From the NCBI RefSeq assembly GCF_015594625.1, contig NZ_JADNRQ010000026.1, positions 1-38,760 on the forward strand: a DNA stretch of 38,760 nt. Direction: 5' to 3'. The DNA is from Desulfallas sp. Bu1-1. GTDB lineage: Bacteria; Bacillota; Desulfotomaculia; Desulfotomaculales; Desulfallaceae. Both the position numbers and the translations under genes were made by a program. Below are positions 15,473-24,507 of the stretch, one piece after another; position 1 is the first letter of the stretch, and each line of letters opens with the position of its first letter. The notes under the pieces are model-generated. The model was not told where the DNA came from. It saw only the letters and a program-made list of their open reading frames with translations, and made no database searches.

Positions 15473-18400
15473 ATGACCCTGCGACTTGTGCTGGGCCGGG
15501 CGGGGACGGGCAAGACCCGCCTCTGCCTGGACGAAATATGCGCCGAAATGCGGGAGGAACCCCTGGGCCCGCCGCTGCTGTTCATTGTTCCGGCCCAGGC
15601 CAGTTTTTCCATGGAGCGGGAACTGGCTTCCCGCGGGGGCGGCCTGCGGGCGCAGGTGTACAGCTTCAAACGCCTGGCCCACCGGGTGCTGCGGGAGGCG
15701 GGTGGCGCGGCCCTCCTACCGGTAAGCGAACTGGGGCGGCGGGTGATGCTGAAAAGCATTTTGCTGGAGGAAAAGGGAAACTTGGGCTTGATGGGCGCGC
15801 TGCAGAACCGGCCGGGCTTTTTGGCGTCGCTGTCCGAGCTGGTCGGGGAATTGAAGATGTGCCGCATTTTCCCGGAGGACCTGGCCGAAGCGGCGGGCGA
15901 GGTTGAGGAAAGCCGGCTGGGGCTGAAGCTGCAGGACTTTACCTTGGTGTATCACCGGCTGAGGGACAAGCTGGCGGACCGGTTTACCGACCCGGACGAT
16001 TACCTGGACTTGCTGGCGCGGCAGCTACCAGCAGCCGCTTTTCTTGAAGGCTGCCGGGTTTGGGTGGACGGTTTCGCTTCCTTCACCCCGCAGGAATGCG
16101 CGGTGCTGAAGGCGTTGCTCGAAAAATCCCGTGAAGTTGCCGTAACCCTGTGCCTGGACGAGGCGGCCGCCCGGGGGCGGTTGCCCGGCCACCACCCCTT
16201 TGTCAAGCCCCGGGAGGCCTGCGACAGGCTCCGCCGGCTGGCCCGGGAGGCGGGGGTCGAGGTGCGGGAGGATTTTCTGGCGGCGGGGCGGAACTGGCGT
16301 TTCGCCGGAGCGCCGGAGCTGGCCCACCTGGAAAAGCATTACTTTACCTATCCCACGATCGCCTGTACCGCGCCCGTGGAAAGGATTCGCCTGGCCGCCG
16401 GGGTAAATGTCCGGGCGGAAGTGGAGGGCGTGGCGCGGGAGATCCGCCGCCTGCTCAGGGAAAAAGGGCTGCGCCCCCGCCAGGTGATGGTGGCGGTGCG
16501 GGACGTGGATGTCTACTTCCCCCTGTTCCAGCGGGCGCTGGCGGACTACGGGATTCCGTTTTTCATCGACCACCGGCGTCCCGTGATGCACCACCCCCTG
16601 GTGGAATTACTGCGCTCGGCGCTGGAAGTGTGGCAATCCGGCTGGACCTACGATCCGGTGTTCCGGTACCTGAAAACCGGCTTGACCCGGGTGAGCCGGG
16701 AGGAAGTGGACAGGCTGGAAAACTACGTCCTGGCGGCGGGGATCAGGGGCGGCAGCTGGTACGGGGAGCAGCCCTGGAATTACGTGCCCGGCCGGTTGTG
16801 GGAGGATGACGAGCCGGGCGAGGAACTACCGCCCGCCCTGGACGAAATCAACGACATCCGCCGAAGGGCCGTGCGGGAACTGAGGGCCGCCCAGCTCAAG
16901 GCGCAGCAGGCCGCCGCGGGCCGCCCCGCGCGCCTGGCGGGGCGGGAGTGGGCCCGGATTTTGCTGGAGCTGTGCCTGGAGCTGGACGTGCCCCGGCGGC
17001 TGGACGGCTGGAGCAGGAGCGCCCTGGAGAAAGGGCTGCCCGGCCTGGCCCGGGAGCACCGCCAGGTGTGGAGGCTGGTGAGCGGCCTCTGGGACGAGCT
17101 GGTGGAAGTGCTGGGGGACCAGCAACTGACCGCGTCCGAGTTTTCCGCGGTGCTGGACGCCGGGCTGGAGGCCGCGACGCTCAGCCTGATTCCGCCGGGC
17201 CTGGATGCGGTGACCGTGGGCAGCCTGGACCGTTCCCGCCCGCCCGGCGACGTGCAGGCCCTGTTCATCCCCGGCCTCACCGAGGGGGCTCTGCCGGCCG
17301 GTATCCGCGTCCACGGGGTGTTCACCGAGCGGGAGCGGGAAGAGCTTTCCCGGCGCCTGGCCGGGAAAAACCTGGAGCTGCCGCCGGGCGCACGGGACCG
17401 GCTGTGCCAGGAACAGTTCTTGATTTACCGTGCGCTCACCCGCACCGGAGGGCTGCTTTATCTGAGTTACCCCCTGGGCGACGACGAGGGCCGGGCGGTT
17501 ACTCCTTCCGCCGTGGTGCGGAGGCTGCGGGAGCTGTTCCCGGGGCTGGAGACCAAACTAATGCCCGCCGACCCGCCCGGCGGCTTCGGGGACGCTGAGT
17601 TCGTGGAACACCCGGCGGGGCTGCTGCCGCGGCTCGCCCTGCGCTGGCGGGAGGCCGCCTGGGGCCGCCCGGTGCACCCGCTGTGGTGGAGGGTTTACAA
17701 CCAGCTGGTGGAAAGGGAGGAGTGGCGGGACAGGCTCAAGCTTGTGGTTGACGGCTTGACCGGGCGCAATGTGGAGCCCCCCCTGGCAGGGGAACTGGGG
17801 CTGAAGGTATGGTGTCGCAAGGAACGGGGAAGGCGGGTCATCGCCGGCAGCGTTTCCCGCCTGGAACGGTTTGTGAACTGCCCCTTCGCCCATTTTCTGG
17901 CCCACGGGCTGGGCCTGGAGGAACGGGCGGTTTACCGGCTGGCGCCGCCCGACACCGGCCAGTTGTACCACGAAGCGCTGCGCCTGTTCGTGGAGCGGGT
18001 GGCGGCCGGGGGGCCCGGATGGGAGAAACTGCGGGAAGACGAGGTGCACGACATTTGCGCCGGGCTGGTGGAAGAACTGGCCCCGCGGCTGCAGGGCCGG
18101 ATTTTGCTCAGCAGCGCCCGCCTGCGCCGGCAAAAGGAACGCCTGCTGGAGCGGGTGAGCGACTCGGCCCGGGCCCTGGTCCGGCAGGTGCAGGGGAGCG
18201 GTTTTCGCCCCGCCGCCCTGGAGGTATATTTCGGCCCGCGGGGCAAAGGGCCGGCGCCGGGAACCGCCGCGCCGGGTTCCCTGCCCTTCTGGCCGGAACT
18301 GAACCTGCCGCCCCTGGAAATAGACCTGGGCAACGGCGTGGTGTTAAGCCTGAGCGGGCGCATTGACAGGGTGGACCTGGGTTCGGACGGCGATGGGCTT

Positions 18401-19081
18401 TATCTCCGGATCATTGATTACAAGTCGGGCAGGGAAAAGCTGGAACTGCCCCGGGTGCTGGCGGGGGTCCAGCTGCAGCTCCTGGTGTACCTGTGGGTGG
18501 CCCTGGAGTATTTCGCCGGGATTTGCGGCCGCGGCGGCCGGGGCCCGGATCCCGCCGGAGCGTTTTATTTCCACGTGCAGCGCCCCGTTATGAACGTTGA
18601 CCGGCCGGATTTGTCCCCCGCCGACCTGGACCGGGAGTGGCTGAAACAATTCAAGTTGAGCGGCTGGGTGGTGGACCACGGGCCGGAACTGTACCGTTTG
18701 CTGGACCGGAACCTGGAGCCGGGCAGCTCCTCCCTGCTGGTGCCCGCGGCGTTGACCAAAGACGGCCGTGTTTCCGGCCAGTCCCGGGCCTCGGTCTACA
18801 CCCCGGGCGAGTTCCGGTGGCTGCTGGGGGCCCTGGGCAAGCTGCTGCAAATGGCAGGCCGGGATATCGCCCGGGGGCGGGTGGATATCGCCCCATTGAA
18901 GATGGGGCGCAGGAGCGCCTGCGACCACTGCGTTTACAGCCCGGTTTGCCGCTTTGACCCGTGGCTGCCGGAGAACAGGCACCGCAGCCTGAACCTGGAC
19001 GCAAGGGAACTGCGGCGGCGCGTCAATCAAGAAGCAGGCCGGGAGGGGGGAGACCGCGTTGTCTTCTATCAACTGGACTGA
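15473..19081 (+). CDS. addB: ATP-dependent helicase/nuclease subunit B
   Basis: A 1202-residue AddB, the partner of AddA in the end-resecting helicase-nuclease that starts recombinational repair. A Walker-A-like GRAGTGKT lies at residues 8-15. The C-terminal RecB-type nuclease domain has D965 (GRIDRVD) and D982-Y-K984 (IIDYKSG). Four cysteines at 803 (FVNCPF) and 1150, 1153 and 1159 (CDHCVYSPVC) form the iron-sulfur cluster that holds the nuclease domain together in AddB. All key residues are intact, so both strand-cutting activities should be present. The ATG follows AGGGGGAT. It overlaps the addA start by 23 bases, so the two subunits are made from one message. Confidence 0.95.
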   Translation: MTLRLVLGRAGTGKTRLCLDEICAEMREEPLGPPLLFIVPAQASFSMERELASRGGGLRAQVYSFKRLAHRVLREAGGAALLPVSELGRRVMLKSILLEEKGNLGLMGALQNRPGFLASLSELVGELKMCRIFPEDLAEAAGEVEESRLGLKLQDFTLVYHRLRDKLADRFTDPDDYLDLLARQLPAAAFLEGCRVWVDGFASFTPQECAVLKALLEKSREVAVTLCLDEAAARGRLPGHHPFVKPREACDRLRRLAREAGVEVREDFLAAGRNWRFAGAPELAHLEKHYFTYPTIACTAPVERIRLAAGVNVRAEVEGVAREIRRLLREKGLRPRQVMVAVRDVDVYFPLFQRALADYGIPFFIDHRRPVMHHPLVELLRSALEVWQSGWTYDPVFRYLKTGLTRVSREEVDRLENYVLAAGIRGGSWYGEQPWNYVPGRLWEDDEPGEELPPALDEINDIRRRAVRELRAAQLKAQQAAAGRPARLAGREWARILLELCLELDVPRRLDGWSRSALEKGLPGLAREHRQVWRLVSGLWDELVEVLGDQQLTASEFSAVLDAGLEAATLSLIPPGLDAVTVGSLDRSRPPGDVQALFIPGLTEGALPAGIRVHGVFTEREREELSRRLAGKNLELPPGARDRLCQEQFLIYRALTRTGGLLYLSYPLGDDEGRAVTPSAVVRRLRELFPGLETKLMPADPPGGFGDAEFVEHPAGLLPRLALRWREAAWGRPVHPLWWRVYNQLVEREEWRDRLKLVVDGLTGRNVEPPLAGELGLKVWCRKERGRRVIAGSVSRLERFVNCPFAHFLAHGLGLEERAVYRLAPPDTGQLYHEALRLFVERVAAGGPGWEKLREDEVHDICAGLVEELAPRLQGRILLSSARLRRQKERLLERVSDSARALVRQVQGSGFRPAALEVYFGPRGKGPAPGTAAPGSLPFWPELNLPPLEIDLGNGVVLSLSGRIDRVDLGSDGDGLYLRIIDYKSGREKLELPRVLAGVQLQLLVYLWVALEYFAGICGRGGRGPDPAGAFYFHVQRPVMNVDRPDLSPADLDREWLKQFKLSGWVVDHGPELYRLLDRNLEPGSSSLLVPAALTKDGRVSGQSRASVYTPGEFRWLLGALGKLLQMAGRDIARGRVDIAPLKMGRRSACDHCVYSPVCRFDPWLPENRHRSLNLDARELRRRVNQEAGREGGDRVVFYQLD

Positions 19082-22000
19082 CGAACAGAAAAAGGCCATC
19101 GAGACCAGGGGCGGCGACCTGCTGGTTTCCGCCGCCGCCGGTTCGGGTAAAACCGCGGTGCTGGTGGAAAGGATCATCAGGCTGGCGCTGGATGAAACAA
19201 ACCCGGTGGACCTGGACCGGTTGCTGGTGGTCACCTTTACCGACGCCGCGGCGGGGGAGATGCGCCACCGGGTAGGCGCCGCCCTGGCCGGGGCGCTGCA
19301 GGAGCAGCCGGCCAACTCCCTTTTGCAGCGCCAGTTGTTTTTGGCGCCCCGGGCGCACATCGGCACGCTGCATTCCTTTTGCAGCGAAGTGGTGCGGAGC
19401 CACTTTTACCTGCTCGGCCTCGACCCGTCTTTCCGGGTGATGGACGAGAACGAAGCGTCCATGCTGCGCCGGGAAATGGTGGAAAACGTGCTGGAGGAAT
19501 GTTACGAGGAACACCGGGACGCGCCCGGCGATGCCTCTTTCCTTTACCTGTCCCGGACCCTGGCCGGCCGCCACGGCGACGACCGGGAACTGGTGGAGCT
19601 GGTGCTGCGCTTGTACGATTTCGCCCACAGCCTGCCCCGCCCGGCGGCCTGGCTGAACCGGGTGGCGGAATCCCTGGAGCGTTCCGCCGGCCTGCCCTGG
19701 GAACGGCAGCCCTGGATCGGGGAATGGCGCGAACTGGTGCGCCTGGAGGTGGAGAACTGGCTGGGCGACCTGGAGGAAGCCCTGCGGCTGGCCGCCGGCC
19801 CGGGCGGCCCGCACCCGTACGCCGGCAGGCTGGAGGAGGACCTGGAGCGGGTGCGGGAATGGCTGGGGCTTGTGGACGGGCCTTACGACCGGTTGAAGGC
19901 CGCCCTGGACGCGGGGCGGCAGTGGCCCGCCCTGCCCCGGCTGGGCCGGGGGGAGGCCCGGGAGGATACCAAGCAAAAGGTGCAGGACCTGCGCAACGGG
20001 GTTAAGCGGCGGGTTGCCGCCCTGTACAATGATTATTTCACCCGGGCTCCCGAAGCCATGACCGGCGACCTGGCGCGGGTGGCGCCCCTGGTGCGGGTCC
20101 TGGTGGAAGTGACGCTCCGGTTCAAGGAGGCTTACCGGGCATTGAAACTGGAGCGGGCCGTGGCCGACTTTGCGGACCTGGAGCATTACGCCCTGGCCAT
20201 CCTGGCCCGCAACGGGGAAGGCTCGCCCTGGGGGGAAGACCCGCCGGAAGACCCGGACGCGGACCTGTTGCCCTCCCCGGTGGCCGGGGATTACCGGGAA
20301 ATGTTTGCCGGGGTGCTGGTGGACGAGTACCAGGACATCAACGGCGTGCAGGAGGCGGTGCTGCGGCTGGTGTCCCGGCCAGGCGGACGCTTCCTGGTGG
20401 GCGACGTGAAACAGAGCATCTATCGCTTCAGGCTGGCCGACCCGGCGGTATTTCTCAACTATTACCGGCGGTTTAAAGATTTGGACGCCGGCGGTGCGCC
20501 CGAACCGGGGTGGCGGCTGGACCTGCGGTCCAATTTCCGCAGCCGGCCGGAAGTGCTGGACGCCGTGAATTACCTGTTCGGCCGGTTGATGAACGAGCGG
20601 GTGGCCGAGCTGGCCTACGACGAGCGGGCCCGCCTGAACCCCGGCGCCGGTTTCGGGAACGCGCCCGGGGAAGCGGGCGCGCCGGTGGAGATCCACCTGC
20701 TGGACTACCGCGACCCGTTAACCGGGGCGGACGCCGGGGAAGCCGGGGAACAGGAGGAAAACGGCGGGGCCGAACCGGAAGAATTGGACCTGGTGCGGCT
20801 GGAGGCCCGGTGGGTGGCCGAGCGCGTCCACCGGATGGTGGCGGGCGGCGAATGCCGGGTGTACGACCGGGGCGCGGGGGGCCTGCGGCCGGCCACCTGG
20901 CGGGACGTGGTGGTGCTGATGCGCTCGCTCAAAGGGCGGGTGGGGGTGTTCCTGGAGGAATTCCGCCGCCTGGGCATTCCGGTTTACGCGGACGGCGGCG
21001 GCGGTTATTTCGGCGCCCCCGAGGTGCAGACGGTGGTATCGCTGCTTCAGGTGATCGACAACCCCGCCCGGGACATCCCCCTGGCCGCGGTGCTCCGCTC
21101 CCCCCTGGTGGGGCTGGACGCCTCGCGGCTGGCGGAAATCCGCCTGGCCTGCCCGGAGGGCGACTTTTACACCGCGGTGCGCCGGGCGGCCGCCGGGGGG
21201 GCGGGGGTGGATCCCGGGCTATCCGCCCGGCTGAAACGATTTCTGGATCAACTGGAGGAGTGGCGGGACCTGGCGGGCCGCCTGTCTCCGGCGGAACTGC
21301 TGGAGGAACTGTACCGCCAAACCGGGTACTGCGACCTGGTGGGCTCGCTGCCGGGCGGGGCGGTGCGCCAGGCCAACCTGCGGGCCCTGGTGGACCGGGC
21401 CCGCCGTTTCGAGGGAACCGTGTACCGCGGGCTGTTCCGCTTCCTGCGCTTTGTGGAATTGATCCAGGAGGGCGACGGCGACATGGACGCGGCCCGCTCC
21501 CTGGGGGAGAACGAGGACGTGGTGCGGCTGATGAGCGTGCACAGGTCCAAGGGCCTGGAGTTTCCGGTGGTCGTGGTGGCCGGGTTGGGCCGGGGATTCA
21601 ATTTCACCGGCCTGAACCAAAACCTGCTGCTGCACCGCCGCCTGGGCTGCGGCCCGGTGCTGGTGGACCTGGAGCGGGGCATTCGTTACGCCACGGTGCC
21701 GCACCGGGTGATCCGGCAACGCCTGCGCCTGGAGACCCTGGCCGAGGAAATGCGCCTGCTGTACGTGGCCCTGACCCGAGCCCGGGAGCGGCTGGTGGTG
21801 ACCGCGGCGGTCAGGCAACTGGACCGGGCGGTGGAAAACTGGGCCGGGCGCGGGGCGGCTGCGCCGCCGGGCGGGCCGCTGGGCGCGCCGCTGCTGGCCG
21901 GGGCCAAATGCCCCGTGGACTGGCTGGGGCCGGCCCTGTGGAGCCACGGCAACCTGGCCGGTTTTGCCTGGACCGGGGAACCCCAAGAGGCGGGAGCGGA

Positions 22001-22937
22001 AAGCTGGCGGGTGTTCCTGTGGCCGGCGGCCGCCCTGGAACGGCTGCGGGAAGCCGGCCGGGCCGGGGAGGACCGGGGGCGGGAGGACTGGCTGCCGTAC
22101 CTCCAGCGGCTGGAACCCCTGCCCGCAGACTGGCTCCGCCGGCGGGAGGAGGACTGGCCCGGCGGGCCGGGCGAGCTGCTCCAGCCCGGTGAAATCCGGG
22201 AACGACTCTTTTGGAACTGCCCCCACCGGGAGCTGGCGGGCCTGCCCTCCAAGGTGACGGTAACCGAGTGGCGGCACCGGCAGGAAGAACTGGAGGAAAG
22301 GCACGGCGACGAAGCGCCTGCGCCATTCTGGCCCGGCGCCGCTTTCGGGGAGGATGAGTCCCCGCCCGGGTTCGAACTGCCGGTGTTTTATACGGGGGAT
22401 CGCCGGGGCGGCGCGGAGCGGGGCCGGGTGGTGCACCTGGCCATGCAAAACCTGGTGTTGGACCCGCCGCCGGGCGAAGCCGGAGTGCGGCGGCAACTGG
22501 ACCTGATGGTGGAGCGCCGGATACTGCACCCGCAGCAGCGTAAACTGGTCCGGGCGGCGGAGATAGCCCGTTTCCTGGCCACCGGGCTGGGGCGCCGGGT
22601 GCAGGAGGCCGCCCGGGCGGGGCGGCTCCTGCGGGAAGTGCCCTTCACCCTGGGCCTGGAAGCCGCGGAACTGTACCCGGAGCTGGCGGGAAAAGTGCCC
22701 CCGGGGGAGACCGTGCTGTTGCAGGGGGTTATCGACTGCCTGGTCATTGAGCGGGACGGCCTGGTGATCATTGATTACAAGACCGACAGGATTGACGGGG
22801 AACGGTTGGCCGAAGCTGTGGACCGCTACCGGATTCAACTGGAGCTTTACGCCAGGGCGGCGGGGTCCATTCTGGGCCGCCCGGTACGCGAGAAGTACCT
22901 GTACTTTTTCCACTTGAACCGCGCGGAAGCTTTATAA
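19059..22937 (+). CDS. addA: ATP-dependent helicase/nuclease subunit A
   Basis: A 1292-residue UvrD-type helicase joined to a RecB-type nuclease. Motifs in order: Q-type WTDEQKKAIE, Walker A AAAGSGKT (25-32), TFTDAAAGEMRHR, motif II DEYQD (422-426), VGDVKQSIYRFR, motif V VHRSKGLEFPVVVV, motif VI YVALTRARERL. The nuclease end has D1226 (GVIDCL) and D1239-Y-K1241 (IIDYKTD). It has the usual length for the family. The start is TTG, behind GGGAGGGGGGAG inside the end of addB. It is GC-rich like addB. An element of 226 bp follows 12 bases after its stop. Confidence 0.95.
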   Translation: MSSINWTDEQKKAIETRGGDLLVSAAAGSGKTAVLVERIIRLALDETNPVDLDRLLVVTFTDAAAGEMRHRVGAALAGALQEQPANSLLQRQLFLAPRAHIGTLHSFCSEVVRSHFYLLGLDPSFRVMDENEASMLRREMVENVLEECYEEHRDAPGDASFLYLSRTLAGRHGDDRELVELVLRLYDFAHSLPRPAAWLNRVAESLERSAGLPWERQPWIGEWRELVRLEVENWLGDLEEALRLAAGPGGPHPYAGRLEEDLERVREWLGLVDGPYDRLKAALDAGRQWPALPRLGRGEAREDTKQKVQDLRNGVKRRVAALYNDYFTRAPEAMTGDLARVAPLVRVLVEVTLRFKEAYRALKLERAVADFADLEHYALAILARNGEGSPWGEDPPEDPDADLLPSPVAGDYREMFAGVLVDEYQDINGVQEAVLRLVSRPGGRFLVGDVKQSIYRFRLADPAVFLNYYRRFKDLDAGGAPEPGWRLDLRSNFRSRPEVLDAVNYLFGRLMNERVAELAYDERARLNPGAGFGNAPGEAGAPVEIHLLDYRDPLTGADAGEAGEQEENGGAEPEELDLVRLEARWVAERVHRMVAGGECRVYDRGAGGLRPATWRDVVVLMRSLKGRVGVFLEEFRRLGIPVYADGGGGYFGAPEVQTVVSLLQVIDNPARDIPLAAVLRSPLVGLDASRLAEIRLACPEGDFYTAVRRAAAGGAGVDPGLSARLKRFLDQLEEWRDLAGRLSPAELLEELYRQTGYCDLVGSLPGGAVRQANLRALVDRARRFEGTVYRGLFRFLRFVELIQEGDGDMDAARSLGENEDVVRLMSVHRSKGLEFPVVVVAGLGRGFNFTGLNQNLLLHRRLGCGPVLVDLERGIRYATVPHRVIRQRLRLETLAEEMRLLYVALTRARERLVVTAAVRQLDRAVENWAGRGAAAPPGGPLGAPLLAGAKCPVDWLGPALWSHGNLAGFAWTGEPQEAGAESWRVFLWPAAALERLREAGRAGEDRGREDWLPYLQRLEPLPADWLRRREEDWPGGPGELLQPGEIRERLFWNCPHRELAGLPSKVTVTEWRHRQEELEERHGDEAPAPFWPGAAFGEDESPPGFELPVFYTGDRRGGAERGRVVHLAMQNLVLDPPPGEAGVRRQLDLMVERRILHPQQRKLVRAAEIARFLATGLGRRVQEAARAGRLLREVPFTLGLEAAELYPELAGKVPPGETVLLQGVIDCLVIERDGLVIIDYKTDRIDGERLAEAVDRYRIQLELYARAAGSILGRPVREKYLYFFHLNRAEAL

Positions 22938-22949
22938 TATTAGCAAATT

Positions 22950-23175
22950 CCCCTTGAAAAACTCTAATTTTAGAAGGGCTTCGTGTTAATTGGAGGATTG
23001 CATACGAGCTTAATTCGAAGAACGAGCGAACCCGAGGATAAGCGCCGGTGCATGTCCGAGCGCCCGCAGGGCGCGAGTTCTCCGGCGCCCGAGGGTGAGC
23101 GAGTTCGTACAAACATAATAGCGAGTCAGCAATCCGGAAATTAACACGAAGCCCCAACGCGGACTTTTTCAGGGG
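22950..23175. mobile_element. 226-bp palindromic MITE-like element between addA and sbcD
   Basis: The outer arms are inverted copies: 22976-23001 (GGGCTTCGTGTTAATT plus GGATTGC) against 23129-23154 read backward, with 16 matching bases at the outer part and GGATTGC again inside. The match extends outward in a looser form to CCCCTTGAAAAA at the left and its counterpart at 23165-23175. The middle also folds on itself (AGCGCCGG near 23040 against CCGGCGC near 23092). It encodes nothing I can recognise. The 26-bp right-arm sequence at 23140-23165 recurs exactly at 30276-30301. The size and ends fit a miniature inverted-repeat element, though a long structured RNA is possible. Confidence 0.6.
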
Positions 23176-23259
23176 AAACTGGCTATTACGAGGAAGATGC
23201 GCAGAGAGCGATTGATGCCGCCGGATCGCCTTATAGTACCGGGATGGGGGGTATTTTGA

Positions 23260-24507
23260 TTGAGCCAAGTCGAAAGAGGGCTACGGATACTTCATACTTC
23301 GGACTGGCACCTGGGCAAGTGCATCGGGCCCCACCGGCGCTGGGACGAGCAGGAACAATTTATCGATGAAATCGCCTGGCTGGCGGAGGATGAAGGGATC
23401 CACCTGGTGCTGGTGGCCGGGGATGTGTTCGATACCGAAAACCCGCCGGCCCGGGCGGAGGAACTCTATTTCGAGGCCCTGTCCCGGCTGGCGGTGAACG
23501 GCCGCCGGGTGGTGGTGATCGCGGGCAACCACGACCAGCCCGAGCGGCTGGCCGCCGCCGCTCCCCTGGCGTCACGCCAGGGCGTGCACATTCTGGGCCG
23601 CCCAGGGGACGTGCCGCCCGCGGGGCCGGGGGTGCTGGAGCGGGGTCCCGCCCACATGGTGCTGCAGGGGCCGGGCTGGCCCTGTCCGGCGGTTTTACTG
23701 GCGCTGCCTTATCCCTCCGAGGCCCGGCTGGGGGAACTGTTGAGCGACTCGCCGGAAGAGGCGGACCGGCAGGCGGCCTACGCGGAGCGGGTCGCGGCCG
23801 CCTTCCGGCTGCTGTCCGGGGCCATCCGCCCCGAAGCGGTCAACCTGGCGGTGAGCCATCTATACGTGCGTGGCGGGCATACCAGCGACTCGGAGCGCCA
23901 CCTCTCCCTGGGCGGGGCGTACGGCGTGGACGCCGGGGCCTTCCCGCCGGGGCTGCAGTACACGGCGCTGGGCCACCTGCACCGTCCCCAGGGGGTGCCG
24001 GGGGCGGCAATGCCCTGCCGCTACAGCGGCTCGCCGCTGGCCTACAGTTTTTCCGAGGCGGGCCAGGCCAAGGGCGTGGTGGTGGTGGAAGCCGTTCCCG
24101 GGCGGGAGGCGGGCTGGCGGGTTATTCCGCTGAACTCCGGCCGTCCCCTGGTCTGCTGGCGGGCCGCCGGGGGCTATGACGAGGTGCTGCGCTGGTGCGA
24201 AGCCGGGCGGGACCGGCGGGCCTGGATCGACCTGGAGGTGTGCGCGCCGGCGCCCTTGACCCGGGAGCAGGTGGAAACCCTGCGGGGCTTGCGCCCCGGG
24301 ATCATCGACATCCGGGTGGCGCTGCCGGAGCAGGAAGCCGCGGCCGCCGCGGAATCCCCCGATTATACCGCGCTGCCCCTGGACGAACTGTTCACCCTTT
24401 TTTACCGGCACCAGACCGGGGGGGAGCCGGGCGAGGAACTGGTGCAGCTGTTCCTGGAACTGGCGTCCCCCGGGGCGGAGGAGGTGGATAGGGATGAAAC
24501 CTGTTGA
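23260..24507 (+). CDS. sbcD: Exonuclease SbcD (Mre11-type)
   Basis: A 415-residue metallophosphoesterase, the nuclease subunit of the SbcCD complex that opens hairpins and cuts protein-blocked DNA ends. Visible motifs: ILHTSDWHLGK (metal I), VAGDVFDT (II), IAGNHDQPERL (III), AVSHLYVRGG (IV) and LGHLHRPQ (V), which together bind two manganese ions. The start is TTG after GGATGGGGGG. It overlaps sbcC by 14 bases. Residues beyond about 300 form the capping domain. The stretch 23183-23259 before it has an open frame (GYYEEDAQRAIDAAG) that could be the tail of a lost gene. Confidence 0.93.
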   Translation: MSQVERGLRILHTSDWHLGKCIGPHRRWDEQEQFIDEIAWLAEDEGIHLVLVAGDVFDTENPPARAEELYFEALSRLAVNGRRVVVIAGNHDQPERLAAAAPLASRQGVHILGRPGDVPPAGPGVLERGPAHMVLQGPGWPCPAVLLALPYPSEARLGELLSDSPEEADRQAAYAERVAAAFRLLSGAIRPEAVNLAVSHLYVRGGHTSDSERHLSLGGAYGVDAGAFPPGLQYTALGHLHRPQGVPGAAMPCRYSGSPLAYSFSEAGQAKGVVVVEAVPGREAGWRVIPLNSGRPLVCWRAAGGYDEVLRWCEAGRDRRAWIDLEVCAPAPLTREQVETLRGLRPGIIDIRVALPEQEAAAAAESPDYTALPLDELFTLFYRHQTGGEPGEELVQLFLELASPGAEEVDRDETC

